This document shows positions 1-6,698 of a stretch of 7,064 nt of DNA, piece after piece; positions within the stretch are counted from its first letter, which is position 1, and each line of letters opens with the position of its first letter. The notes below the pieces were generated by a model that was not told where the DNA came from, made no database searches, and worked only from the letters and a program-made list of their open reading frames with translations. The translations under genes and the position numbers were made by a program. Origin of the DNA: CAZSMC01 sp964607755 (GTDB lineage Bacteria > Zhuqueibacterota > Zhuqueibacteria > Residuimicrobiales > Krinioviventaceae); NCBI GenBank assembly GCA_964607755.1, contig CAZSMC010000132.1, positions 1-7,064 on the forward strand. Direction: 5' to 3'.

Positions 1-1786
1 TGCCGCTTGAGCTGCGGTCGAATCCCAAACCTGTGCTGTCTGCGCGGTGGTAATAGACTGAAGTCCAGTCTCTGCGAGCACTTTGTGAAAGACCGGGCTG
101 CGGTCCGTAGTGAAAGCCCTCCTGCATGATGTGATGTAAACCTAATGGAGTCATGTAGTTGACGCACGCTTCCCAGGAACCGAGCATCATTTTCTTTACT
201 GTGGACACAACAGCGTTGTCCTGACTCAGGCTCATACGAATCCATTCGTCAGCTATATTAACCGCCGTCAGGTGTTGATCCCAGGCCAAACGGCCAAATG
301 TATACCAGTTAGCCTGGGCAAAAAAGTGGCCGCACCAGTTTCGATCATCACCGATATTTGACACACCGGCAATGCCGGTCATTTTACGGTCATAAAGAGA
401 ACCATCGATGATCGCAGATAGGGGGGAGCCTTTACCTTTGGCATGCGTGTCAAATTGAAGATACTCTTTCCATTGAGGCGCCAGATAAATGAGATGCGTG
501 GAATGACCGAGATATTCCTGGGTGATTTGCAGCTCCAGCATCAATGGTGTTCTCGGCATGGCAGCAAACAGCGGATGAACCGGTTCCCGCGGCTGAAAGT
601 CGATGGGACCGTTTTTTATCTGTACAAATACATTGTCATGAAATGAGCCGTCCAATGGCACGAATTCTTTATAAGCGCGTTTCGCCCGGTCCGGGTCTAC
701 GCCAGCTCGATAAACAAATGCCCGCCACATCACCACGCCGCCAAACGGTGCCAATGCCTCGGCGAGCATGTTCGCTCCTTCGGCGTGAGTGCGGTCATAG
801 TCCTGCGGTCCGGGCATGCCTTCAGAATTAGCCTTGACCAAAAATCCGCCAAAATCAGGAATGATCGAATAAATTTCATCTGCTTTTTCTTTCCACCATT
901 GCCTCACATCGGGATTCACAGGATCGGATGTGGTCAGGTGCTCATCATTTGAATTGTCGTTTGTTTTATTTAAGGCGTCGGAAATTGGTGTGGAAAAATT
1001 AATCGATAAAAATACTTTTATTCCAAAAGGACGAAATACATCAGCTAGCGCAGCCACTTTTTTCAGATAGGGTGTGGTTAGAATTCTCGGATCTGCATTG
1101 ACATTGTTCAATACCGTCCCGTTTATGCCTATGGACGCGTTGGCACGGGCATAATCCGTATACCTGGGGTCCAGTTTTTCCGGCAGTTCATCCCACTTCC
1201 ATAGAGATTGACCGGCATATCCCCGTTCCACGCTCCCGTCCAGATTATTCCAATGATTGAGTAGCCGGTAGTGGATTTTTGGATTTTGTACAATGTTTAA
1301 AGTTTCAAGCGATTTACCAGTTTGCAAAAGCCGCAAAAAGTGAAAAGTCCCGTAAAGCAAGCCAATGTCGGTCTTTGAATAAATGAAAATTTTCTGTGAA
1401 TCCTGGAGTGGGGTGGAGGTGATAATAAATCCTTCAGATGAACACGTCTCGAGTTTTTGCTTGATAGAAGAGGGAAGAATGTCCACCTCGCCTGGTTTTG
1501 CAAAAACGAGTTTGGCATGAACAGGATCACTCGCTTTGGCAATGTTCTCTCCAAAGAATCCGTTAAATGCCTTTACCAGTTCCTGACGAATGATTTTTAC
1601 AGTCGGATTTGATCCGCTAATGTAAACGGGCTGAACAGCCTGCTTATACGCAGCTGCTTTTGTGGTATCTGCTATTTTGTTGTATTTTAGCCACAGTTCA
1701 TGACCATCATCGGCGTGTAAAGAACTGCAAAGAAGAATCAACGAGAAAAGAGTGGATGAGATGAGGATTTTTAGCGAGATAGTCAT
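1..1786 (-). CDS. aguA: GH67 alpha-glucuronidase, secreted, C-terminus cut by window edge
   Basis: This enzyme removes alpha-1,2-linked glucuronic or 4-O-methylglucuronic acid from the terminal xylose of xylo-oligosaccharides. I translated 595 residues; family members are about 680-730, so roughly 100 or more C-terminal residues lie outside the window. Residues 1-25 look like a signal peptide (hydrophobic core, then SLHA before DD). The N-terminal GH67 domain spans about 28-155, the catalytic barrel about 156-480, and the C-terminal domain begins near 480. Recognisable family blocks are GFLVKANSEG (proposed acid Glu322), VQIKNGPIDFQ (Asp396) and ITQEYLG (Glu424). The 28-residue Asp-to-Glu spacing matches the known pair of the family (Asp365/Glu393 in Cellvibrio). 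NIGDDRNWCGH and CVNYMTPLGLHH are further GH67 signatures. The ATG follows the upstream UroD stop after one base, with only a weak GGA as ribosome site, so translational coupling is likely. Family assignment is very secure; location outside the cytoplasm is inferred from the leader. Confidence 0.95.
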   Translation of the reverse strand, partial: MTISLKILISSTLFSLILLCSSLHADDGHELWLKYNKIADTTKAAAYKQAVQPVYISGSNPTVKIIRQELVKAFNGFFGENIAKASDPVHAKLVFAKPGEVDILPSSIKQKLETCSSEGFIITSTPLQDSQKIFIYSKTDIGLLYGTFHFLRLLQTGKSLETLNIVQNPKIHYRLLNHWNNLDGSVERGYAGQSLWKWDELPEKLDPRYTDYARANASIGINGTVLNNVNADPRILTTPYLKKVAALADVFRPFGIKVFLSINFSTPISDALNKTNDNSNDEHLTTSDPVNPDVRQWWKEKADEIYSIIPDFGGFLVKANSEGMPGPQDYDRTHAEGANMLAEALAPFGGVVMWRAFVYRAGVDPDRAKRAYKEFVPLDGSFHDNVFVQIKNGPIDFQPREPVHPLFAAMPRTPLMLELQITQEYLGHSTHLIYLAPQWKEYLQFDTHAKGKGSPLSAIIDGSLYDRKMTGIAGVSNIGDDRNWCGHFFAQANWYTFGRLAWDQHLTAVNIADEWIRMSLSQDNAVVSTVKKMMLGSWEACVNYMTPLGLHHIMQEGFHYGPQPGLSQSARRDWTSVYYHRADSTGLGFDRSSSG

Positions 1787-1787
1787 A

Positions 1788-2708
1788 TTATGTCCGATTT
1801 TGTACCGTGTCGATAAAGGCTTGAATATTTTCTGTTGTTACGTCGGGTGGCATGCCGCCGCCGCAGGAAAAAATAATCCGCGAATGATCATCGAGTGAAC
1901 GGATCAACGATTCAGTTGCCTGGCGGACATCCTGCTGTGTGCCCTCAGCAAGCACATCCCGTGGCGGGATATTGCCCAGCAAAGTGATGGTGTTATTCGT
2001 CAGTTTTTTCACAACATTCAGTTCAACATCAAAGCCCATGTTGAATAAATTAATGCCCATTTCGGGAAGAAATGGCGCAGATTCAAGTGATGGTGCATCG
2101 TTATGTAAAAATTTTACGGAAACGTCTTTATCGTATAGTTTCTTGAAACACGGCAGGCCGAATGTGGCAAACTGGTCCCTGCCTAGAAATCCGATGATAT
2201 CATCCAGGAGCAAAATGCCGTCAATGTCGGGAAATGTTTCTCTTTGTAAATCCAGCCAGTCGCTGATGAACCGGGTCACTTTTTTAAGTAGCGATTCGAC
2301 TTTATCCGGTTGCATCATCATGGCAGTCAGGAATTCGGTAGACCCCATTAAATAGCTGGCGATGTTCAACGGACCTCGAGCTACGGCAAAACGAATCTGA
2401 TGGCCGGCATCGTTAATGCGTGGTTGCGCCAATTTTAGCCGGTTCAACATAAATGGCAGCAGACCGTCTGTTTTGGGATCCGGCTGCGGCAAGGTATCAA
2501 CGTCATCAATGCTTTTTAGAATGCGACGCGCGTGCGGAAATTCGTTTGCCGGAAAAGTGCAACGTGCCCCAAAAGCCGACGGCTCGGTGCACATGCCATA
2601 TTCGGACCAGAATCCCGGAAAAAACATCACCGAAGGAAACGTCTCAATGGCAGCGAGATTTGCGCTAAACCATGTGTCGTCATTCGTAAAATAGTCCAAT
2701 ATGGACAC
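1788..2708 (-). CDS. Uroporphyrinogen decarboxylase (UroD)-superfamily protein, N-terminus lost in assembly gap
   Basis: The last 306 residues are visible, running into the N gap. They show the UroD-superfamily barrel of the kind found in HemE and the corrinoid methyltransferases MtaA/MtbA. Signs include an Asp-rich strand (ILLLDDIIGF, fragment residues 165-174), KFLHNDAPS (199-207), LLGNIPPRDVL (243-253) and a C-terminal SCGGGMPPDVTTENIQAFID (281-300). The last two are typical of the methyltransferase-like branch rather than heme-biosynthetic HemE. Family length is about 340-380, so some 40 or more residues are missing. The methyltransferase zinc motif H-x-C is H-N-D here (His202, Asp204), while a Cys (282) remains near the C-terminus. 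It ends in TAA one base before the GH67 start, suggesting one transcript and a shared pathway. A role in handling the methyl group of 4-O-methylglucuronate is possible but is inference. Automated annotation as a heme enzyme would probably be wrong. Confidence 0.85.
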   Translation of the reverse strand: MSILDYFTNDDTWFSANLAAIETFPSVMFFPGFWSEYGMCTEPSAFGARCTFPANEFPHARRILKSIDDVDTLPQPDPKTDGLLPFMLNRLKLAQPRINDAGHQIRFAVARGPLNIASYLMGSTEFLTAMMMQPDKVESLLKKVTRFISDWLDLQRETFPDIDGILLLDDIIGFLGRDQFATFGLPCFKKLYDKDVSVKFLHNDAPSLESAPFLPEMGINLFNMGFDVELNVVKKLTNNTITLLGNIPPRDVLAEGTQQDVRQATESLIRSLDDHSRIIFSCGGGMPPDVTTENIQAFIDTVQNRT

Positions 2709-2808
2709 NNNNNNNNNNNNNNNNNNNNNNNNNNNNNNNNNNNNNNNNNNNNNNNNNNNNNNNNNNNNNNNNNNNNNNNNNNNNNNNNNNNNNNNNNNNN
2801 NNNNNNNN
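2709..2808. other. Assembly gap (100 N)
   Basis: The sequence is exactly 100 N, the usual placeholder for a scaffold gap of unknown length. The FG-GAP/T9SS gene enters it from the right and the UroD gene leaves it on the left. The missing DNA must hold at least the last residues and stop of the former and the start and about 40 residues of the latter. Additional genes inside the gap cannot be excluded. The reading frame staying open across it has no meaning. Confidence 0.97.
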
Positions 2809-4559
2809 CCATCAACAGTTAACCTGTAAAGATACAAACCTGTTGGCAAATTTCCAGCATTAAATTTTATATTATGGCGACCGGCTGAATATTCCCCGGC
2901 GGCAAGTTCTTTGACGGTATCACCCGTTATGTTCAATAAAATGAGACGTATATTACTACTTCTGGCTAGATGGAATGAAATAGTGGTTGTGGAATTAAAC
3001 GGATTCGGATAGTTTTGATTCAGTGTGAACTGTGAGGGAACCGCGTGTTTTTCCGTTTCGTTCTCCACCTCTGAAACAATACCTGAGCCTTCTTCAAATG
3101 TATGGTAATTATCTGCCGGAACATTTGTCGCGACATCCACTGTTCCCATTGGCCAGTAGACGATCACACTATCCGCTACCGTGTTCGATCCGAGGCCAAA
3201 GTGAGCCCATAAGTATCCGTGCCGCAGACCGCCCATGCCACCGCCTTCGATGTCACGGATCTGGCTTTTATCGCCGGTAACAACCCGGACTCGAGCGCCA
3301 ATGCCATCGCGATTACTGGTTGTGCCTCGCGGTTTGATGCCGAGCCAGTGATTGCCGTTGCCCTCATTGTGCATCAGCAATTTATCAGCCGAATTGAAGA
3401 ACAGATCGAGAAATCCATCATTATCATAATCGACAAAAACCGTATTGCGGTATTCGAGTCCTTCCACACCGGCGCCAGTTTCTTCGCCAACCTCGACAAA
3501 TTCACGGTCTGTGCCGGTGCCGTCATTTCGATACAGTTTTTGATTGCCTGTGCGTGAACCGATAACCAAATCCAGATCGCCATCATTATCGTAATCGCCC
3601 CAACAGAGACCTCGCGCATCTTCAGCCGGGCCGTCCAATCCCAGGTCGGGCGCTACATCGACAAAGACATCGCCGTCGTTTCGATAGAGCATATCGTTTT
3701 GACCAGTGCCGCCACCAGTCCAGGTGATAATGAACAGGTCCATATCGCCGTCATTATCGTAATCACCCCAACTCGAGGCAATACCAGCATCTGACTGGAT
3801 ACCCAGAACATCGGTAACTAAAAGGAAGAGGCCACTATCATTCTGGAACAGATGGCTCATTTCGAGCGGGGAGCGAATCGCCGGCAGCCACAAATCGAGC
3901 TGTCTGTCATTGTTGTAATCCACCCACACCGGGCTCCATGATTCAACAATGACTTGCCATCCCAAAACGTCTTCCGCGACATCTGTAAAAGCCAGGTCAT
4001 CGTTTCTGAGCACACGCGCCGGGGGCGGGTCAAATCCGCCAACGCCCTGGTCTCCGCCAGCAAACGCAATATCCAAATCGCCGTCTTTATCATAATCACC
4101 GCATGTCGCTTGCCAGAGTGGAATGCCGTCATCAATCGGAACAACTCCCGCTTCTTCCGAGATGTTGGTAAAGGTCGAATCGTCGTTGCGGAATATTCTC
4201 AAACCTGTGTTTATGGAAAGTAAATCCAGATCATGATCGTTATCGATATCTGCCCAGGCTGCACCGGTCGGATAGTTTCTCACTGTGTCTCGAACTCCCA
4301 TCTGTTCAGCCACGTCGACGAATTGACCGCCGTCATTTCTGTACAAGTAATGCGGACTGTCTGAAATGAACAAATCCAGATCGCCATCCGAATCATAGTC
4401 ACCCCAGGCGCAGCCAAATATCGAAGATCCATTTTCAATGCCCAAATTGTTTTCTGTTGCTGTGAATGTAATGTCCTGGGCGAGCGTGACGTTCAAGCCA
4501 ATCGTCAACATCACCAGCAATACCGCGAACCTCTTCAATAGAAATAACAAACTTTTCAT
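2809..4559 (-). CDS. Secreted FG-GAP/VCBS-repeat protein with ASPIC/UnbV domain and T9SS sorting tail, C-terminus lost in gap
   Basis: The first 583 residues are visible. Residues 1-27 form a clear signal peptide (basic start, LLVML core, cleavage near TLA before QD). Seven FG-GAP/VCBS repeats follow, each with a calcium-loop motif of the DYDNDGDLDL type, starting near residues 54, 104, 155, 214, 266, 322 and 377. They should form a beta-propeller; the fourth (DYNNDRQLDL) is degenerate. An ASPIC/UnbV domain covers about 404-488 (NHWLGIKPRG, GIGARVRV, HFGLG, VIVYWPMG). From about 510 a type IX C-terminal sorting domain begins (LNQNYPNPFNSTTTISF) and breaks off at YRLTVD in the gap, probably 10-20 residues before its end. 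The protein is therefore expected at the cell surface or outside. It has no recognisable catalytic site; substrate binding or scaffolding is inferred from its position after the xylanase. The start is fixed by a strong ribosome site five bases upstream. Confidence 0.9.
3406..4406 (-). repeat. Seven degenerate in-gene DNA repeats encoding FG-GAP calcium loops
   Basis: A block of about 32 bases recurs inside the FG-GAP gene at a spacing of roughly 150-180 bases. The best copies are at 3571-3602, 3739-3770, 4072-4103 and 4375-4406, with weaker copies near 3406, 3892 and 4225. Each encodes the GDYDxDGDLDL loop read on the minus strand. The unit lengths are multiples of three, as expected for propeller-blade duplication. 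This is coding repetition, not an independent element, but it is similar enough to confuse short-read assembly. Confidence 0.75.
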
Positions 4560-4564
4560 GTTGG

Positions 4565-4572
4565 CCTCCTTT
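4565..4572 (-). promoter_or_regulatory. Strong ribosome binding site of the FG-GAP gene
   Basis: On the minus strand AAAGGAGG stands five bases before the ATG at 4559. It is a near-perfect Shine-Dalgarno sequence and fixes the start directly ahead of the signal peptide. It is stronger than the sites of the xylanase and GH67 genes, which suggests independent, efficient initiation of this gene. Confidence 0.85.
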
Positions 4573-4648
4573 CCTGCCGAACATAGTCAGCATACGTTTA
4601 TTCCTCTCTTTTTCATGCTTTGACGTGAATAAATAACTTTTACCGCTG

Positions 4649-4669
4649 GAAACATTTTGTTAATGTTTC
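4649..4669 (-). other. Perfect 8-bp inverted repeat just after the xylanase stop
   Basis: The arms GAAACATT and AATGTTTC are perfectly complementary around a five-base loop. The hairpin begins two bases beyond the xylanase stop codon. The stem is AT-rich (two G-C pairs) and no clear U-run follows it, so it is a poor intrinsic terminator. It could be an mRNA-stabilising 3' hairpin at a processing point between the xylanase and FG-GAP messages, or a dyad operator. Function unproven. Confidence 0.45.
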
Positions 4670-4670
4670 T

Positions 4671-5933
4671 TTACCTGACGAGAAGCAGTTTTCTGGATTG
4701 TGTGAAAGAGACATCACCGGCATCTACCTCTGCCCTGCAAAAATAAATGCCGCTGGCCAGCGGCTGCCCGGATGCATCTCTTGCATTCCACTGCACACTG
4801 TGGCTCCCAGCCGGCAAAACATGATTGATAAGGGTTTTGAGAGAACGGCCTGCCATATCATAAATAGTCAAGCGCACCTTGCCAGATTGCGGGAGATCGA
4901 ACCGGATCCGGGTGGCAGAGTTGAAAGGATTTGGATAATTCGGGTAAAGGTGAAAATCTCGAATGATTGTTCCATAAGACACACCAGTGTTTTTCGCAAA
5001 GTACTCTCGCAGCCATTGCATGGCAGGCCGTTCAGTGCCATCTGTATGTATTAAAAAAGCTTCTTCCCGCCAGATTTGCCCTTCGACATAACCCCACAAT
5101 GTTAGTCCTTTAACCGCAGGATGTTCATATAGTGCTGGTAATTGTTCCTGATATGTTGCCAGTTGCTCGGCATCATCTTTAATATGAACGTCATATTCGG
5201 TAATATAGATGGGCAACTCTGTTTCAGCCAGTTTATCAAGTTTTGAGGTGATTGTCCTTTGGCTGGTGCTCTCAAGAAAATGACCCTGCAGACCGATGCC
5301 ATCAATCAGATTTCGTTCTTTGAGCAGATTAATGACCTTGATATAATTACTGAGTGACACCCATCCATTCAGAACGCCATAATCATTGATATGTAATTTG
5401 GCTGTGGGATTATATTCGCGGGCTTTTTCAAACGACCAGATGACCCAGTCCCAGCCTGTTTCACCGTCTCCGCCAATTGCATCTTTATAGGACGGATTTT
5501 CGTGCAGGGGTTCGTTAACCACATCAATAAAATCAGTGTCAGGATAGCGTTCGCCAAACAGGCGAATCCATTCTTCCACCTCAGCGCGCATTTCATCAGG
5601 CTCTAAATATCGAATCCACCACGGTTGCTGCTGGCCCCAGACGAACGTGTGCTGCCGGAACGGGTAATCATTGTTTTGGGCAAATTGATAAATCAGGTCA
5701 AGATTTCGCCAGTCCATGTTATCCTGGCTAATTTCAACACTGCCCCATTTGCCGGCGTTCTCCGGAGTGACCTGATTCCATAAGCTGGTAAACTGATACG
5801 GAATATTCGAACCGTTATTAATAATGCTACCCAGATAGGTGCTTTGGCCGTCAGCCAGTGGTTGGGCTCGAATAGATGCATTTGATGAAATGCATAAAAG
5901 TATTAACAATAAAGAAAAGCCGCACTTGGACAT
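4671..5933 (-). CDS. xynA: GH10 endo-1,4-beta-xylanase, secreted, with T9SS C-terminal sorting domain
   Basis: This retaining endo-xylanase cuts internal beta-1,4 bonds of xylan. It has 420 residues: a signal peptide (about 1-23, ending SIRA before QP), a GH10 barrel (about 28-312) and a C-terminal sorting domain (about 326-420). Catalytic motifs are clear: WNQVTPENAGKWG (52-64), HTFVWGQQ (95-102), DVVNEPLHE with acid/base Glu141, HINDYG (181-186), LQGHF (215-219) and ITEYDVHI with nucleophile Glu246. The usual Leu after TE is Tyr. LTLWGYVEGQIWR (277-289) is the family's late Trp motif. The tail carries YPNYPNPFNSATRIRFDLP (330-348) and ends in KLLLVR, a full type A T9SS signal, so the enzyme should be exported and probably anchored or released at the surface. 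The gene lies 26 bases after the small secreted protein's stop, with only a weak GTGAGA ribosome site seven bases before ATG. It is likely in the same operon. Confidence 0.96.
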   Translation of the reverse strand: MSKCGFSLLLILLCISSNASIRAQPLADGQSTYLGSIINNGSNIPYQFTSLWNQVTPENAGKWGSVEISQDNMDWRNLDLIYQFAQNNDYPFRQHTFVWGQQQPWWIRYLEPDEMRAEVEEWIRLFGERYPDTDFIDVVNEPLHENPSYKDAIGGDGETGWDWVIWSFEKAREYNPTAKLHINDYGVLNGWVSLSNYIKVINLLKERNLIDGIGLQGHFLESTSQRTITSKLDKLAETELPIYITEYDVHIKDDAEQLATYQEQLPALYEHPAVKGLTLWGYVEGQIWREEAFLIHTDGTERPAMQWLREYFAKNTGVSYGTIIRDFHLYPNYPNPFNSATRIRFDLPQSGKVRLTIYDMAGRSLKTLINHVLPAGSHSVQWNARDASGQPLASGIYFCRAEVDAGDVSFTQSRKLLLVR

Positions 5934-5959
5934 ACAATGTTCTCACATTTTTCTTTGAC

Positions 5960-6466
5960 TCATTCGCTTTGTGCTTTTGTGTACACATAAACAGCTTTCA
6001 TTTCACCCATTGGTCCTTCTATGGTAAAATTTCTCGACAATTGCTGACCTTCTTCTTGCAATGTCCATTTGTCAGTCGAGTTCATCTCGGATTCCTGTCC
6101 ATCTCGGGTAAAAGTGATTTTGGTCTTGATCGTCAATTCCTTTTGATCCTCGGACCACCTTGCAGTGATGATGCGAGGGGAATTCCAGATTCTGGATTCG
6201 TTTTCTTTGCCGTCAAGAGTAAAGCTGAGCGAGTCCACAATATCATCCTCGTACTCGCGTTGATAAGTTCGTTGGAGAGTGATAAAATTATCCTTCTGGT
6301 CAACCTGGATGGTAACAGGCACAAAGCGGTCTCCGCCTTGGTCAAATTGGCTTTTTTCACGACTGAAACTCCATGTGCCGCTAAAATCCGTTTTGTCTTC
6401 CGCTGTAATGACAAAAGACAGAACAAGCATCACTGCCACAAACAAAACATACATTTTTTTTAACAT
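5960..6466 (-). CDS. Small secreted beta-rich protein of unknown function, first gene of the cluster
   Basis: The product has 168 residues. The ATG at 6466 is chosen over an in-frame ATG at 6490 because a GAGGAG ribosome site stands six bases before it and the signal peptide begins there (MLKKMYVLF..., hydrophobic to about residue 20, cleavage near ITA before ED). The mature part opens with DFSGTWSFSREKSQF and then alternates short beta-type strands (VTIQVDQKDNFITLQRTY, ELTIKTKITFTRDG, DKWTLQEEGQQLSRNFTI). This pattern resembles a family of small secreted proteins in Acidobacteria and Bacteroidota beginning 'FSGTWxL..EKS', which I know only as uncharacterised and lipocalin-like in appearance. 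No catalytic motif, lipobox or sorting tail is visible. Being first in a xylan operon, it may be periplasmic and bind a ligand, but that is inference. Confidence 0.8.
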   Translation of the reverse strand: MLKKMYVLFVAVMLVLSFVITAEDKTDFSGTWSFSREKSQFDQGGDRFVPVTIQVDQKDNFITLQRTYQREYEDDIVDSLSFTLDGKENESRIWNSPRIITARWSEDQKELTIKTKITFTRDGQESEMNSTDKWTLQEEGQQLSRNFTIEGPMGEMKAVYVYTKAQSE

Positions 6467-6472
6467 AGCGTT

Positions 6473-6478
6473 CTCCTC
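6473..6478 (-). promoter_or_regulatory. Ribosome binding site deciding the start of the small secreted protein
   Basis: GAGGAG on the minus strand stands six bases before the ATG at 6466. The alternative in-frame ATG at 6490 lies upstream of this site and would place eight unlikely residues ahead of the signal peptide, so the inner start is preferred. Confidence 0.8.
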
Positions 6479-6549
6479 AAGTTTACACATGAATGAATGC
6501 GTAAAAGACAGGCGAGTGCATTGGTGTTGGTTACCGATTTCTATATTTT

Positions 6550-6578
6550 ATTAAATTTTAACCATTGAATAAAGTGAA
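6550..6578 (-). promoter_or_regulatory. Candidate promoter of the minus-strand xylan cluster
   Basis: Read on the minus strand there is a TTCACT (-35-like, 6573-6578), 17 bases, then TTTAAT (-10-like, 6550-6555). It would give a leader of about 75 bases before the small secreted protein. The region is strongly AT-rich, so chance matches are easy, and promoter consensus in this lineage is not known to me. The -35-like box overlaps the tandem repeat array. Confidence 0.35.
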
Positions 6579-6614
6579 TAACTGTGAATTAACTGTAAAT
6601 AGAATGTTTTAACA
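6565..6614. repeat. Short tandem repeats with 10-11-base period, possible regulator binding sites
   Basis: Between the divergent genes the plus strand carries consecutive related units: TTGAAT at 6565, GTGAAT at 6574, GTGAAT at 6584, GTAAAT at 6595 and a weaker GTTTTA at 6606. Spacing is 9, 10, 11 and 11 bases, close to one helical turn. PhoB/OmpR-type winged-helix proteins typically bind such direct repeats on one face of the DNA, and a winged-helix protein is encoded immediately to the right. The array overlaps the candidate promoter of the minus-strand cluster. The repeats are short and AT-rich, so this remains tentative. Confidence 0.4.
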
Positions 6615-6639
6615 ATTATCTTGACGCCAAAATTGATAC

Positions 6640-6668
6640 TTGACCGATAGTGATAAAATGTCTATTTT
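6640..6668 (+). promoter_or_regulatory. Candidate promoter of the divergent regulator
   Basis: TTGACC (6640-6645) is followed after 17 bases by TATTTT (6663-6668), a fair sigma-70-like pair about 30 bases before the regulator's ATG. A second TTGACG at 6621 lacks a good partner. The ribosome site before the ATG is weak. Based on consensus matching only. Confidence 0.35.
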
Positions 6669-6698
6669 CCTAAACAGCAGATTCATTAAAAGTGCAAT

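Noticed and set aside
421..426. Run of six G in the GH67 gene as a possible frameshift
   Set aside because: Careful translation keeps the GH67 frame intact through the run (KGKGSPLSAIIDGSLY) and on to the window edge, with family motifs on both sides.
443..831. Plus-strand open frames of 67 and 95 codons
   Set aside because: They lie antisense inside the GH67 gene, whose catalytic motifs are conserved on the other strand; no ribosome site or recognisable protein.
1297..1554. 85-codon minus-strand frame
   Set aside because: It is another frame of the GH67 N-terminal domain; its sequence is low in recognisable structure and has no ribosome site.
1727..1729. Cys20 of the GH67 leader as a lipoprotein anchor
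   Set aside because: The preceding residues ILL do not fit the lipobox well (no small residue before Cys), so a standard signal peptidase I site near residue 25 is preferred.
3219..3557. 112-codon plus-strand frame and other antisense frames in the FG-GAP gene
   Set aside because: These are shadows of the repeated DYDNDGDLD coding blocks, which keep the opposite strand open.
4435..4593. Short 52-codon frame starting upstream of, and overlapping, the FG-GAP gene
   Set aside because: It has an AGAGAGG-like site upstream, but the product has no recognisable features and most of it overlaps the signal-peptide region in another frame. The true gene has the stronger ribosome site.
4570..4670. Independent promoter ahead of the FG-GAP gene
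   Set aside because: The 100-base spacer is AT-rich but shows no convincing -35/-10 pair on the minus strand; only the ribosome site and inverted repeat are supportable.
5876..6463. 195-codon plus-strand frame
   Set aside because: It is antisense to the small secreted protein, which has a ribosome site, signal peptide and family-like motif; the plus-strand product is Cys/Phe-rich and unrecognisable.
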